Assembly: GCF_036322705.1 (NCBI RefSeq) | Contig: NZ_AP027270.1 | Location: 2,171,501 to 2,235,500, forward strand | Direction of reading: 5' to 3' | Length of the DNA: 64,000 nt | Source: Maricaulis maris | GTDB taxonomy: Bacteria > Pseudomonadota > Alphaproteobacteria > Caulobacterales > Maricaulaceae | Part shown: piece by piece, positions 41,307-49,243 of the stretch | Layout: each line of letters opens with the position of its first letter | Position numbering within the stretch: the first letter of the stretch is position 1 | Notes under the pieces: generated by a model | The model's input: only the letters and a program-made list of their open reading frames with translations | What the model was told of the DNA's origin: nothing | The model's database searches: none | Made by a program: the position numbers and the translations under genes

Positions 41307-41347
41307 TTCGGAAAGATTTGATCCGAAACCGGACGGGTGCCGTACCC
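41307..41347 (+). promoter_or_regulatory. Possible ECF (RpoE-ChrR type) promoter of the fasciclin gene
   Basis: TGATCC at 41319-41324 is an exact match to the -35 of Rhodobacter sphaeroides RpoE promoters, and 18 bases later is TACCC, preceded by CG (CGTA at 41341-41344), similar to the -10 of that class. An inverted repeat TTCGGA-N9-TCCGAA (41307-41327) overlaps the -35. The 5' untranslated region would be about 80 bases. This is a motif match only. Confidence 0.3.
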
Positions 41348-41437
41348 TCGTCTGTCACATGCATGAGACGACCTTTTCAGTGAGACGGCGGTGGCCACCG
41401 CCCGACCTCACCCCAAAACGAACAAGGGAGCGCACAC

Positions 41438-41968
41438 ATGCGTCTCGTCTCTATCGCTGCCCTGACGGCAGCCCTGATCTCTGCTCCGGCCCTCGCAACC
41501 GATGCGGCCAGCATGAAAATGGACCATCATGGTGGCGGACACAGCGCCATGGCCCAGGCCGACATCGTTGATACCGCTGTCGCCGCCGGCCAGTTCAACA
41601 CACTGGTTGCCGCCGTCCAGGCTGCCGGCCTCGTCGACACGCTGAAGAGCGACGGCCCGTTCACGGTCTTCGCCCCGGTCGATGCCGCCTTTGAAGGCCT
41701 GCCGGCCGGCGAAGTCGAGCGCCTGCTGATGCCGGAAAACCGGGCCGAGCTGGCGGGTCTCCTGACCTACCATGTCGTCGCGGGTGCCATCACCTCGGAC
41801 CAGCTGGCCGGTCAGATCCTGTCGGTTGAAACGGTTGAGGGTTCGACCGTCCTGATCGATGCGACCGACGGTGTGCGCGTCGGCAATGCCCAGGTCATCC
41901 AGGCCGACATCGAAACCTCGAACGGCATCATCCATGTCGTCGACCGGGTCATCATCCCGAACGGCTGA
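41438..41968 (+). CDS. Secreted fasciclin (FAS1) domain protein
   Basis: The 176-residue protein has a signal peptide (cleavage probably after SAPALA), a short His/Met-rich stretch ([14 protein letters not shown]) that could bind metal, and one FAS1 domain (about 45-175) with the H1 and H2 boxes: [17 protein letters not shown] and, at the end, [16 protein letters not shown]1 proteins mediate adhesion or envelope functions; single-domain bacterial forms are often stress-induced. A clear AAGGGAG site precedes the ATG. Confidence 0.92.
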   Translation: MRLVSIAALTAALISAPALATDAASMKMDHHGGGHSAMAQADIVDTAVAAGQFNTLVAAVQAAGLVDTLKSDGPFTVFAPVDAAFEGLPAGEVERLLMPENRAELAGLLTYHVVAGAITSDQLAGQILSVETVEGSTVLIDATDGVRVGNAQVIQADIETSNGIIHVVDRVIIPNG

Positions 41969-41984
41969 TCCCGACACTGTTGAT

Positions 41985-42008
41985 CGGGCAGGCCCTCGGG
42001 CCTGCCCG
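41985..42008. terminator. Hairpin between convergent genes
   Basis: CGGGCAGGCCC (41985-41995) and GGGCCTGCCCG (41998-42008) form a perfect stem in the 60-base gap between the convergent fasciclin and deacylase genes. There is no T-run on either side, so it may be a bidirectional pause/terminator or a rho-assisted one. Confidence 0.5.
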
Positions 42009-42028
42009 CATCACCATCCCGACATGGC

Positions 42029-43066
42029 CTAGATGATTTCATCTTCATCGAAGAGCGGATCATTGCTCAGCGCCTCGCCGAGCTGAACCATCGGCTCCTC
42101 GTTCCGGCGCTTGATGATCTCGGCAATATGCACGACGGCATCGCCCTCATTGACGATGGGCAAAACGGTCCGGCCGATGATCAAGCCGTCACACGGCGCG
42201 GTAATCTCGACTTCCGTCGTCCCCAGCGGATCGCTCAATGTGGCGATCAGCGTGCCCTCCTCGACATGCTCGCCGCAATCGCGGTGCATGCGCAGGACGC
42301 CGCCCATCGGCGCCCGTGCCCAGCTCGACTTGTTGCCGATCTCCGAACGCAATGTCGCCTTCAGGCGCTTGTCGGCGCGCAGCATGCCCAGCTTGCCGAG
42401 CACGCGCAGAATACCCTTCACCCCCATGCGCAGCGCCGTTTCGTCGAAGCGCAGCGCCTCGCCACTTTCATAGACAATCACCGGAATGCCGCGTTCCTGG
42501 GCGGCTTCGCGCAGTGAACCCTCGCGCAAGGATGAGTGCACGATCACCGGCGCTGCGAACTCCAGCGCCAGCTCGAGCGCCTGCGGCACTTTCGTGTCGA
42601 CACGGATTTGCGGCAGATTGGTGCGGTTGACCGCGGCCGAGTGGAGGTCGATCCCGGCCTCACAGCGCTCGACCACCTCGGTCATGAAGATATCGGCCAG
42701 CCGCGCCGCCAGCGAGCCAGTCGGCGCGCCCGGGAAGGAGCGGTTGAGGTCGCGGCGATCGGGCAGATAGCGCGAATGCGTGATGAAGCCGTAGGTATTG
42801 ACCACCGGCACACAGATCAGTGTCCCCGCGATCGACCGCATCTGCGGCGTCCGGATCACCCGGCGGATCATCTCCACGCCGATGATCTCATCGCCATGAA
42901 TGGCCGCCGACAGAAAGACAACCGGTCCCGGGCGCTTGCCGTGCAGCACCTGTACCGACAGCGACATCGGCGTGTGATCCGACAGCACGGAGACCGGAAT
43001 CTGGACGATCTTGGTCGTTCCGGGCGCGACCGTCTCGCCCGCTATTTCAAAAGCTTGTCGACTCAT
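42029..43066 (-). CDS. Succinylglutamate desuccinylase/aspartoacylase-family zinc deacylase
   Basis: A 345-residue M14-like metallo-deacylase. Zinc ligands are visible as HGDE (in [14 protein letters not shown], about 59) and a His in [19 protein letters not shown] is the substrate-binding Arg motif. Catalytic Glu is in [13 protein letters not shown]. The C-terminal part contains a biotinyl/lipoyl-like beta sandwich ([19 protein letters not shown] ... [10 protein letters not shown]), common in this subfamily. It overlaps rimK by four bases (ATGA), so it acts in the same pathway as the RimK-like ligase, probably removing an acyl or amino-acyl group. Confidence 0.9.
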   Translation of the reverse strand: MSRQAFEIAGETVAPGTTKIVQIPVSVLSDHTPMSLSVQVLHGKRPGPVVFLSAAIHGDEIIGVEMIRRVIRTPQMRSIAGTLICVPVVNTYGFITHSRYLPDRRDLNRSFPGAPTGSLAARLADIFMTEVVERCEAGIDLHSAAVNRTNLPQIRVDTKVPQALELALEFAAPVIVHSSLREGSLREAAQERGIPVIVYESGEALRFDETALRMGVKGILRVLGKLGMLRADKRLKATLRSEIGNKSSWARAPMGGVLRMHRDCGEHVEEGTLIATLSDPLGTTEVEITAPCDGLIIGRTVLPIVNEGDAVVHIAEIIKRRNEEPMVQLGEALSNDPLFDEDEII

Positions 43067-43968
43067 CCGGTGCCGCGGGTCTTCGTCTTGCCCATCACGG
43101 CATTCTTTTCCATGAAATCGATGATCTTGTCGGCGACATCGACGCCGGTGGCGTTCTCGATGCCTTCCAGGCCCGGCGAGGAATTCACTTCCATGATCAG
43201 GGGGCCGTGATTGCCGCGCAGCAGGTCGACGCCGGCCACATTGAGCCCCATCACCTTGGCTGCCCGAACCGCGGTGGAGCGCTCTTCCGGGGTCAGCTTG
43301 ATCTTGGAGGCCGAGCCACCCCGGTGCAGGTTGGAACGGAAATCGCCCTCGGCACCCTGTCGCTTCATCGCCGCAACAACCTTGCCGCCAACCACGATGG
43401 TTCGGATATCGGCCCCGCCGGCTTCCTTGATGAATTCCTGGACCAGGATGTTCACCTTGGCGCCGCGGAAGGCCTCGATCACGGACTTGGCCGAGCGACG
43501 GGTCTCTGCCAGCACGACGCCGACGCCCTGGGTGCCCTCGAGCAGCTTGATCACGACCGGCTCACCACCAGCAATGTCGAGCACGTCATCGGTCATCGAG
43601 GTATCGTGGGCGAAAGCCGTCACCGGCAGGCCCAGACCGGCGCGCGAGAGCAGCTGCAAGGAGCGGAGCTTGTCACGGGAGCGGCCGATGGCCACGGACT
43701 CGTTGACGCCCCAGACGCCCATCATCTCGAACTGGCGCACCACGGCCATGCCGTAATTGGTGATCGAGGCCCCGATGCGCGGGATGATCGCGTCATAGCC
43801 GGTCAGGATACGGCCCTGATAGCGCACTTCCGGCCGGTGCGAGGTAATGTTCATGTACATCTTGAGCGTATCATAGATGTCGATCTCGTGACCGCGAGCC
43901 TCGGCCGCCTCGACCAACCTCTTGTGCGAGTAGAGGTTTGGATTACGGGCGAGCATGAGCATTTTCAT
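43063..43968 (-). CDS. rimK: RimK-family ATP-grasp alpha-L-glutamate ligase
   Basis: A 301-residue ATP-grasp ligase with the RimK layout: N-terminal preATP-grasp ([19 protein letters not shown]), central [19 protein letters not shown] and [20 protein letters not shown] (ATP-grasp), [17 protein letters not shown] and a C-terminal metal site [14 protein letters not shown]. coli RimK adds glutamates to the C-terminus of ribosomal protein S6; paralogues make poly-alpha-glutamate. I used ATG 43968 (MKMLMLARN) with GAGAGATC upstream. Between a RimB-like protease gene and a deacylase gene. Confidence 0.93.
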   Translation of the reverse strand: MKMLMLARNPNLYSHKRLVEAAEARGHEIDIYDTLKMYMNITSHRPEVRYQGRILTGYDAIIPRIGASITNYGMAVVRQFEMMGVWGVNESVAIGRSRDKLRSLQLLSRAGLGLPVTAFAHDTSMTDDVLDIAGGEPVVIKLLEGTQGVGVVLAETRRSAKSVIEAFRGAKVNILVQEFIKEAGGADIRTIVVGGKVVAAMKRQGAEGDFRSNLHRGGSASKIKLTPEERSTAVRAAKVMGLNVAGVDLLRGNHGPLIMEVNSSPGLEGIENATGVDVADKIIDFMEKNAVMGKTKTRGTG

Positions 43969-44028
43969 CGAGGATCTCTCCGGTGTGACGGCTGTCGGGG
44001 GTTTGGGTAGCACGAAACGCGTCGCGGC

Positions 44029-44502
44029 CTAAGTCGCGGTCGGACACAGATAGGATTTGGACGGATTGACCAGGGCACCGGGCTTGAGCGCGGTCCGACC
44101 GACCAGCATCCGGAACCCCATCTCATCCCGCCGGGTCAGCGTCAATTCGATCGGCCAGACATGCGGCCCGATCTGCAGTGGCGTGCGAATGACATAGCGC
44201 CGCTGTTGCTGCCCGTTCGAACTCTTGATCAGGCGACTGTCGATGACCGGCGCCTCACAGGCGATCCGGGTCTTGTTGTCATCCTGGTTGGGATGGAGGT
44301 CGAAGCGGACCCAGTTTGCGCCGTCCTTTTCGAACGGCTGGACCTTCCAGGCGTGGATGGCAGAGGTCCGGGCGCCGGTATCGATCTTCGCCTTGACCCG
44401 GACGCCGCCCAGCGCCGGCAGGCTCACCCATTCGCGCCATCCGACGACGATGGAGGGCGCGCCGGCGGCGGCGGCAGATTTCGATTTCGTCTTTTGAACC
44501 AT
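44029..44502 (-). CDS. RimB-like retropepsin-type aspartic protease (ATP-dependent zinc protease family)
   Basis: The 157-residue protein has the single retropepsin-like motif KIDTGARTSAIHA (catalytic Asp about 42 of this start) and the conserved VRFDLHPNQDDNKTR, GQQQRRYVIRTPLQIG and FRMLVGRTAL blocks of the family annotated as ATP-dependent zinc protease or RimB. Homologues sit beside RimK in rimABK-type operons and trim or antagonise glutamate tails. ATG 44502 is preferred to an upstream frame to 44556. It ends 60 bases before rimK. Confidence 0.88.
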   Translation of the reverse strand: MVQKTKSKSAAAAGAPSIVVGWREWVSLPALGGVRVKAKIDTGARTSAIHAWKVQPFEKDGANWVRFDLHPNQDDNKTRIACEAPVIDSRLIKSSNGQQQRRYVIRTPLQIGPHVWPIELTLTRRDEMGFRMLVGRTALKPGALVNPSKSYLCPTAT

Positions 44503-44634
44503 CAGACTGGCATTCCCGACCGGACCTTCGGGCCATGCAAGCACTGCGCGCGGCAAAAAGGCAAGCGGGACACATCAGCCGCCCGCCTGCCTGCTCGCGC
44601 GCCTGCTCGCCTGCCGACCAGCCTGCCAGGGATG

Positions 44635-45291
44635 TCAGTCGCCAATCCAGAAGGAGAAGCTGACCGGCTGGCTGTCGCCATTCAGTGTCGCCGTGCCGAC
44701 CAGCAGCTCGGAGACGGCGTCGGCGCCGGACTGCCATTCGGCCAGAGCCCCGTCGACATAGTCGGCCTCGATCACCAGCGTGCCGAGATCGGCGTCAGAC
44801 GCGGTGATCATTACCCCGTCCTCGGTGATGGCGGCGCTGTCGATGGTCATCGCATGGAGGCGGTAATACGGACCGTACTCGTTCTCGCCGAGCTGGTCGG
44901 ACCGATCCTCGAGGGCGAGGCGGAGATAAGCGGGCTGGTCGCACTCGGGCAGGGCCGGCCAGACTTCGATGTTCTCGAGGCTGAAATCGCCAAAGCGGAT
45001 CGGCGCATTGGCGATGAAATAGCCCGACATGGTGCCGGTGACCGAGTGAAGGATCGCGCTGTCGCCCTGAGCCGCGCCGGACGCGTGCGCGCCGTCATCG
45101 GCCAGTGGATCATCCGGAATGGTATCCACGACCGGCGCCGGATCGGGCGCATAGACGCCGCTGTCCGCGGCATCCGGAGACGCAGCCCCGGCGCCATCGA
45201 GCGTGCCCGAACCGCCCTGCGTGCCCAGATACGAGCCGACACCAATCGCGCCGAGAATGGCGATACTGATAAGGTTCAACGCTGTTTTCAT
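44635..45291 (-). CDS. Hypothetical membrane-anchored or secreted protein, 218 aa
   Basis: ATG 45291 gives an N-terminal hydrophobic segment (LISIAILGAIGVGSYLG) without a lipobox, then a low-complexity Asp/Ala/Pro/Gly linker (about 25-75, DAADSGVYAPDPAP) and a beta-rich C-terminal domain with LHSVTGTMSGYFIANAP, LENIEVWPALPECDQPAYL and VSFSFWIGD at the end. The acidic linker suggests an extracytoplasmic domain held off the membrane. No family recognised. Confidence 0.7.
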   Translation of the reverse strand: MKTALNLISIAILGAIGVGSYLGTQGGSGTLDGAGAASPDAADSGVYAPDPAPVVDTIPDDPLADDGAHASGAAQGDSAILHSVTGTMSGYFIANAPIRFGDFSLENIEVWPALPECDQPAYLRLALEDRSDQLGENEYGPYYRLHAMTIDSAAITEDGVMITASDADLGTLVIEADYVDGALAEWQSGADAVSELLVGTATLNGDSQPVSFSFWIGD

Positions 45292-45348
45292 GTCTGCCCC
45301 CTGCAAAACGGCGTTTACATTACACCCGTCACGCCTTGCGGAGAAGGT

Positions 45349-46311
45349 CTAATCGAGCGGAGCCGGGGTCGCGGGCTTGCGCCGGGCGATCCAGATTTTC
45401 ATGGTCAGCTGGCCGGTCGGGTCGTCGGGATGGAGCGCGGTCTGGTGCGCCAGCTCGAGACCGGCATGACCGATCAGGTCCGCCATCTCCTCATCGGCAA
45501 AGCCGAGGCGACGATGAAAATGGTCCTCGCGCAGGGTTTCCAGCTGGTGCGGGGCAAAGTCGACAATGACCAGGTTTCCACCCGGCCTCAGCACGCGCGC
45601 GCACTCGTCGACGGCGAGCGCCGGATCCTCGAGATAATGCAGCACCTGGTGCACCGTCACCAGATCAGCCACCGCCGTATCAAACGGCAGGGCGCCGACA
45701 TCGGCATGCCGGACCGAGCAGTGCTTCAGCCCGGCCGATTGCAGGTTGAGCCGCGCGACATTGAGCATGGAGTGGTTGATGTCGACGCCGATCCCGCGCG
45801 CCACGCGGTCCGAAAACAGCTCCAGCACCCGCCCGGTGCCGACACCGACATCGATCATCAGATCGAACGGGCCGGGCCCGACCAGTTCACGCATCGCGGC
45901 CTCGACCTTGTGGTCGGCCAGATGCAGCGAGCGGATCGTGTCCCAGTCTTCCGCGACGCTCTCGAAATAGGCCTGCGCGGCCTGGGCGCGGGCCTGTTTG
46001 ATGGCTTCCAGCCGCGACACGTCACGGGTCAGGACGGCGTCATCCTCGGGCACCAGCTCATTGGCCATCTGGGCCAGCTTGCGGCCGCCCCCGGCATCGG
46101 TCAGCCGGTAGAAGACATAGGCGCCTTCGGGCAGGCGCTCGGCAAGACCGGCATCGGTGAGAAGCTTGAGATGGCGCGAGACACGCGGCTGGCTCTGGCC
46201 CAGAATCGAGACCAGCTCCGACACCGTCAGCTCCCCGCGCGACAGCAGGGTGACGATGCGCAGGCGCGTCGGCTCGGCGAGCGCTTTGAGCTGTGTGACG
46301 AGAGCGTCCAT
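45349..46311 (-). CDS. ArsR-family regulator fused to a SAM-dependent methyltransferase domain
   Basis: The 320-residue protein has an N-terminal winged-helix ArsR domain (about 1-90; LKALAEPTRLRIVTLLSRGE and SQPRVSRHLKLLTDAGL) and a C-terminal class I methyltransferase fold (about 110-290) with DVGVGTGRVLELF (motif I), GVDINHSMLNVAR, a DLVTVHQVLHYLEDP and a VLRPGGNLVIVDFAPHQ. The same fusion occurs in SahR-type regulators of the SAM/methionine cycle, where the domain senses S-adenosylhomocysteine. No metF or metH gene adjoins here. An inverted repeat upstream is a likely operator. Confidence 0.88.
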   Translation of the reverse strand: MDALVTQLKALAEPTRLRIVTLLSRGELTVSELVSILGQSQPRVSRHLKLLTDAGLAERLPEGAYVFYRLTDAGGGRKLAQMANELVPEDDAVLTRDVSRLEAIKQARAQAAQAYFESVAEDWDTIRSLHLADHKVEAAMRELVGPGPFDLMIDVGVGTGRVLELFSDRVARGIGVDINHSMLNVARLNLQSAGLKHCSVRHADVGALPFDTAVADLVTVHQVLHYLEDPALAVDECARVLRPGGNLVIVDFAPHQLETLREDHFHRRLGFADEEMADLIGHAGLELAHQTALHPDDPTGQLTMKIWIARRKPATPAPLD

Positions 46312-46331
46312 GAAATCCCGGTCAGAAGGTG

Positions 46332-46355
46332 CAGATAATGCCTTGCTTTTATCTG
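46332..46355. promoter_or_regulatory. Inverted repeat, probable ArsR-type operator
   Basis: CAGATAA (46332-46338) and TTATCTG (46349-46355) form a perfect 7-base inverted repeat with a 10-base spacer, 21 bases upstream of the ArsR-fusion start (46311) and 56 bases before the divergent dadA GTG. Length and AT-rich centre fit ArsR operators; it could control both genes. Confidence 0.6.
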
Positions 46356-46410
46356 TATCCCCACGAAGTTCAAACCGGGCCGTTCAGGCCGCCCGGAGGG
46401 AGAGACAGTC

Positions 46411-47679
46411 GTGGCCAAGCAGAATGTGATCATTGTCGGTGCCGGTCTGGCCGGCGTGAGCGCCGCCCATGCCCTGCGCGAGCGCGGGCATGAGGTGCTC
46501 GTCCTCGACGCCCATGCCGGCCCGGCCCGCGAAACCAGCTTCGCCAATGCCGGCGCGCTGACCCCGTCCGAGCCGGAACCGTGGAATGCCCCCGGCGTGC
46601 ACTGGCAATTGCTGGCCTCCCTCGCCGATCCGCATTCCGCGATGAAACTGCGTCTGGCGCCGTTGCCCGGCCTCATCCCATGGGGTCTGAAATTCCTCGC
46701 CAATTCGACCCGCAAGCGCTACGCGGCCGCCTGCCAGGCCAATTTCGCCCTGTCGCGCTACTCGCTGGCCCAGACCCAGGCCGTGCGCGACCGCCACAAG
46801 CTCGACTTCGCCAATCTCGCCCGCGGCACGATGAAGGTGTGCCGCGACCAGCAGGCGCTCGACCAGCGCCAGCAGACCGGCAAGGCGCTGACCGAGGCCG
46901 GGCTGCGCTACGAGATCCTCGATCGCGAGGCCACCCTCGCCCGCGAACCCCTGCTCGCCGATGTCGCCGACCAGCTGGCCGGGGCGATCTATTATCCCGA
47001 CGACGAGAGCGGCGACGCGCATCTGTTCACCGCCGCCCTGTCCGAGGTCGCCCACGAGGCCGGCGCCCGCTTCGAATACAATTCGCCGGTCACCAGCCTG
47101 ATCGACCGCGCCGGTCGGATCGTTGGCGTGCGCACCGCGACCGAGGAGATCGAGGCCGACCAGGTCGTGCTCGCCACCGGCCACACCTCACGCCGCCTGC
47201 TGGCACCGCTCGGCCTGCATATCCCGGTGCGACCGGTGAAGGGCTATTCGCTCAGCCTCGACATGTCACAGCTCAACCAGCGCCCCTCCCTGCCGGTGGT
47301 CGACGAGGCGCTGCACGCCATCGTCACACCGCTCGGCGACACGCTGCGGATTGCCGGCACGGCGGAGTTTGCCGGCGAGGACCGGAGACTGCGCGAGGAG
47401 CGGATCGACAATCTGCGCCTGCTCCTGACCCGGCTCTATCCCGACATTGCCGCCAAGCTCCTGCCCGGCGACCAGAAAGCCTGGTGCGGCTTCCGTCCGA
47501 TGTCGGCCGATGGCCGCCCGGTGATCGGCGAAACCCGGGCGCCCGGCCTGTGGATCTCCACCGGTCACGGCCATCTCGGCTGGACCCAGGCGATGGGCTC
47601 GGCCGGTCTGCTGGCCGCCCTGATGGATGGCGACGAGGCGCCGGTCCCGGCGGAGGCCTTCTCGGCGAAACGGTTCTAG
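46411..47679 (+). CDS. dadA: D-amino-acid dehydrogenase-type FAD oxidoreductase (DadA-like)
   Basis: The 422-residue protein begins with an FAD-binding Rossmann motif (IIVGAGLAGVSAAHALRERG), then a DAO/DadA body (ETSFANAGALTPSEPEPWN, AGAIYYPDDESGDAHLFTAAL) and a C-terminal PVRPVKGYSLSLDM, WCGFRPMSADGRPVIGE and GHGHLGWTQAMGSAGLL. DadA deaminates D-amino acids to keto acids, feeding the respiratory chain. GTG start with GGAGGGAGAG upstream. Its stop overlaps the stop of the convergent CPBP gene by four bases (CTAG). Confidence 0.9.
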   Translation: MAKQNVIIVGAGLAGVSAAHALRERGHEVLVLDAHAGPARETSFANAGALTPSEPEPWNAPGVHWQLLASLADPHSAMKLRLAPLPGLIPWGLKFLANSTRKRYAAACQANFALSRYSLAQTQAVRDRHKLDFANLARGTMKVCRDQQALDQRQQTGKALTEAGLRYEILDREATLAREPLLADVADQLAGAIYYPDDESGDAHLFTAALSEVAHEAGARFEYNSPVTSLIDRAGRIVGVRTATEEIEADQVVLATGHTSRRLLAPLGLHIPVRPVKGYSLSLDMSQLNQRPSLPVVDEALHAIVTPLGDTLRIAGTAEFAGEDRRLREERIDNLRLLLTRLYPDIAAKLLPGDQKAWCGFRPMSADGRPVIGETRAPGLWISTGHGHLGWTQAMGSAGLLAALMDGDEAPVPAEAFSAKRF

Positions 47680-48410
47680 GGCGACCAGACCAGACCCAGC
47701 CCGATGCCCAGCGCATTATTGGTGATGTGGGCAGCAATGGCCGGCCACACCGAGCCGGTCCGCCAGTAGAGCCAGCACAGGATGAGCGCCATCAGCGCCG
47801 CTGAAATCGCTTGTGGTGGCAGGATATGGGCGGCGCCGAACATCACCGAGGAGATGATCGCCGCCAGCCAGACCGGCCGGTTGCCGGCCATCCAGCGGAA
47901 CAGGAAGCCGCGAAAGAAGACCTCCTCGGCAAAGGGCGTCACCAGAACCGTCATCGCCAGGAAGCCGGCGCTTAGCCACAGCGAATGGCCGTCACCAAGC
48001 GCGAACGGCGTCGCCATGAAGGCCATCCAGTCCGGCATGGCGACCACCATCAGTTTCGCGAGGACGAGACGCAGGCCGAAGGCGACCGCGCCGACCAGAA
48101 CGGCCAGACCGATCCAGCGCCACGACACACTGACCAGCCCGACCCAGCGCGGTCCGCGCCGATGCAGGAGCAGGGCACCGATCGCCACGGCTGCCAAAAG
48201 CGCGACGGCTTTGTTGAGCTGACCGATGATCAGTACGCCGGGCGGCAGGCGGGGGCCGTCGCCGAGATAAGCCTCCATGCCGACGCCCTGGCGCACGATT
48301 TCCATATGCGCCCAGCTGAGCAGGACATAGCCGGTCATGGCGCCGGCAAGGATGGCAATGCCGGGCCAGAAGCGCCACGGGCTTTCGAGTGACTTGACGG
48401 GACTGGACAT
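47676..48410 (-). CDS. CPBP-family intramembrane metalloprotease
   Basis: The 244-residue protein has about eight TM helices and the three CPBP (Abi) motifs: EExxxR in PFAEEVFFRGFLF, FxxxH in SVMFGAAHI and HxxxN in AHITNNALG. These form the active site of the CAAX-protease/bacteriocin-processing superfamily. ATG 48410 has GGGAGG six bases upstream; the longer frame to 48479 is not needed. It lies downstream of the membrane LuxR gene on the same strand, with a dyad-containing 124-base gap. Confidence 0.92.
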   Translation of the reverse strand: MSSPVKSLESPWRFWPGIAILAGAMTGYVLLSWAHMEIVRQGVGMEAYLGDGPRLPPGVLIIGQLNKAVALLAAVAIGALLLHRRGPRWVGLVSVSWRWIGLAVLVGAVAFGLRLVLAKLMVVAMPDWMAFMATPFALGDGHSLWLSAGFLAMTVLVTPFAEEVFFRGFLFRWMAGNRPVWLAAIISSVMFGAAHILPPQAISAALMALILCWLYWRTGSVWPAIAAHITNNALGIGLGLVWSP

Positions 48411-48464
48411 GAAACCTCCCTGTTGGTTCAGGAAGGCTGGCCGGCCCCGGTGGCAGCGACCATC

Positions 48465-48496
48465 GACAGATGTTGGCAATCTGTCAGTCGACAGAT
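48465..48496. promoter_or_regulatory. GACAGAT dyad and third copy upstream of the CPBP gene
   Basis: GACAGAT (48465-48471) and ATCTGTC (48479-48485) form a 7-base inverted repeat with a 7-base spacer, and a third GACAGAT follows at 48490-48496. The set lies 55-86 bases upstream of the CPBP start. It looks like a tandem transcription factor site; the factor is unknown, though the adjacent LuxR-type regulator is a candidate. Confidence 0.45.
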
Positions 48497-48508
48497 GTCA
48501 GGCCGTCT

Positions 48509-48544
48509 CTTCAGCCCCGACTTCAGCCGCGACTTCAGCCGCGA
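48509..48544. repeat. Three tandem 12-bp repeats over the LuxR stop codon
   Basis: CTTCAGCCCCGA (48509-48520), CTTCAGCCGCGA (48521-48532) and CTTCAGCCGCGA (48533-48544) are direct repeats. The LuxR gene stops inside the third unit; because the unit is 12 bases, each copy carries TGA in the same frame. Confidence 0.85.
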
Positions 48545-49242
48545 CCGTCAGCTTCGTCGAGCAGGCCGAAGCGCTCGGCCAGTTCCCGGACCTGGCCGCG
48601 GCGCGCGATGCCCAGCTTCAGGTAGAGCTCTGAATTATAGGTGCGCACCGTCGTCGGCGAGAGATTGAGCTGGCGCGCGATATCCTTGTCGGTCAGCCCG
48701 CGCGCGAGCAGGCGTATCAGTTGGCGGTCGCGGTCGGTCAGATCCCGGACGTGGGCAGGCAGGGCCTCCGGCCTCGCCGCTCGGACGACGGTTTCCGCCA
48801 GCGAAATCGACAGGATGGCGCGGCTCTCCGGCGCGAAGCGGACCTCATAGACGAGCCCCGGCGTGATCTGCTCGCGCCAGAACGGCGCAAGCGCAAAGCG
48901 CTCACCGCTGATATGCAGGATCTCATGCGTGGGCGCGATCAGACCGATCCCGCGCCGGCTGCGGACATCGGCATGTCCCCGCACCGAGCGGACCACACGT
49001 CCGGCCTCGTCCCGCCGGGCCTGTCGCCAGCGCAACGGGGCCCTGACCAGAAACATCGCCAGTCCGGCAAAGCCCAGAAGGGACAGACCGAGTGAACCCG
49101 CGAACAGCTGCGCGGGCTCGCGCACTGCAGAGAGGGCCATCGCCACCAGCCCCGGCAGGACCAGTGCCAACAGGACGAACATGAAGAAGGCCTGGCGTGA
49201 TCGCCAGGCCCTCAGTTCACGACGTTCGTCTTCGCTCAGCAT
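48535..49242 (-). CDS. Membrane-anchored LuxR-type transcriptional regulator
   Basis: The 235-residue protein has two N-terminal TM segments (QAFFMFVLLALVLPGLVAMA and LFAGSLGLSLLGFAGLAMFL, about 18-70), a linker domain (about 80-160; HEILHISGERFALAPFWRE) and a C-terminal LuxR/GerE helix-turn-helix (about 165-230; LTDRDRQLIRLLARGLTDKD and NLSPTTVRTYNSELYLKLGI). Membrane-tethered LuxR regulators act as one-component sensors. ATG 49242 lies one base after the ettA stop (TAG A ATG), so translation is probably coupled. Confidence 0.9.
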   Translation of the reverse strand: MLSEDERRELRAWRSRQAFFMFVLLALVLPGLVAMALSAVREPAQLFAGSLGLSLLGFAGLAMFLVRAPLRWRQARRDEAGRVVRSVRGHADVRSRRGIGLIAPTHEILHISGERFALAPFWREQITPGLVYEVRFAPESRAILSISLAETVVRAARPEALPAHVRDLTDRDRQLIRLLARGLTDKDIARQLNLSPTTVRTYNSELYLKLGIARRGQVRELAERFGLLDEADGRG

Positions 49243-49243
49243 T

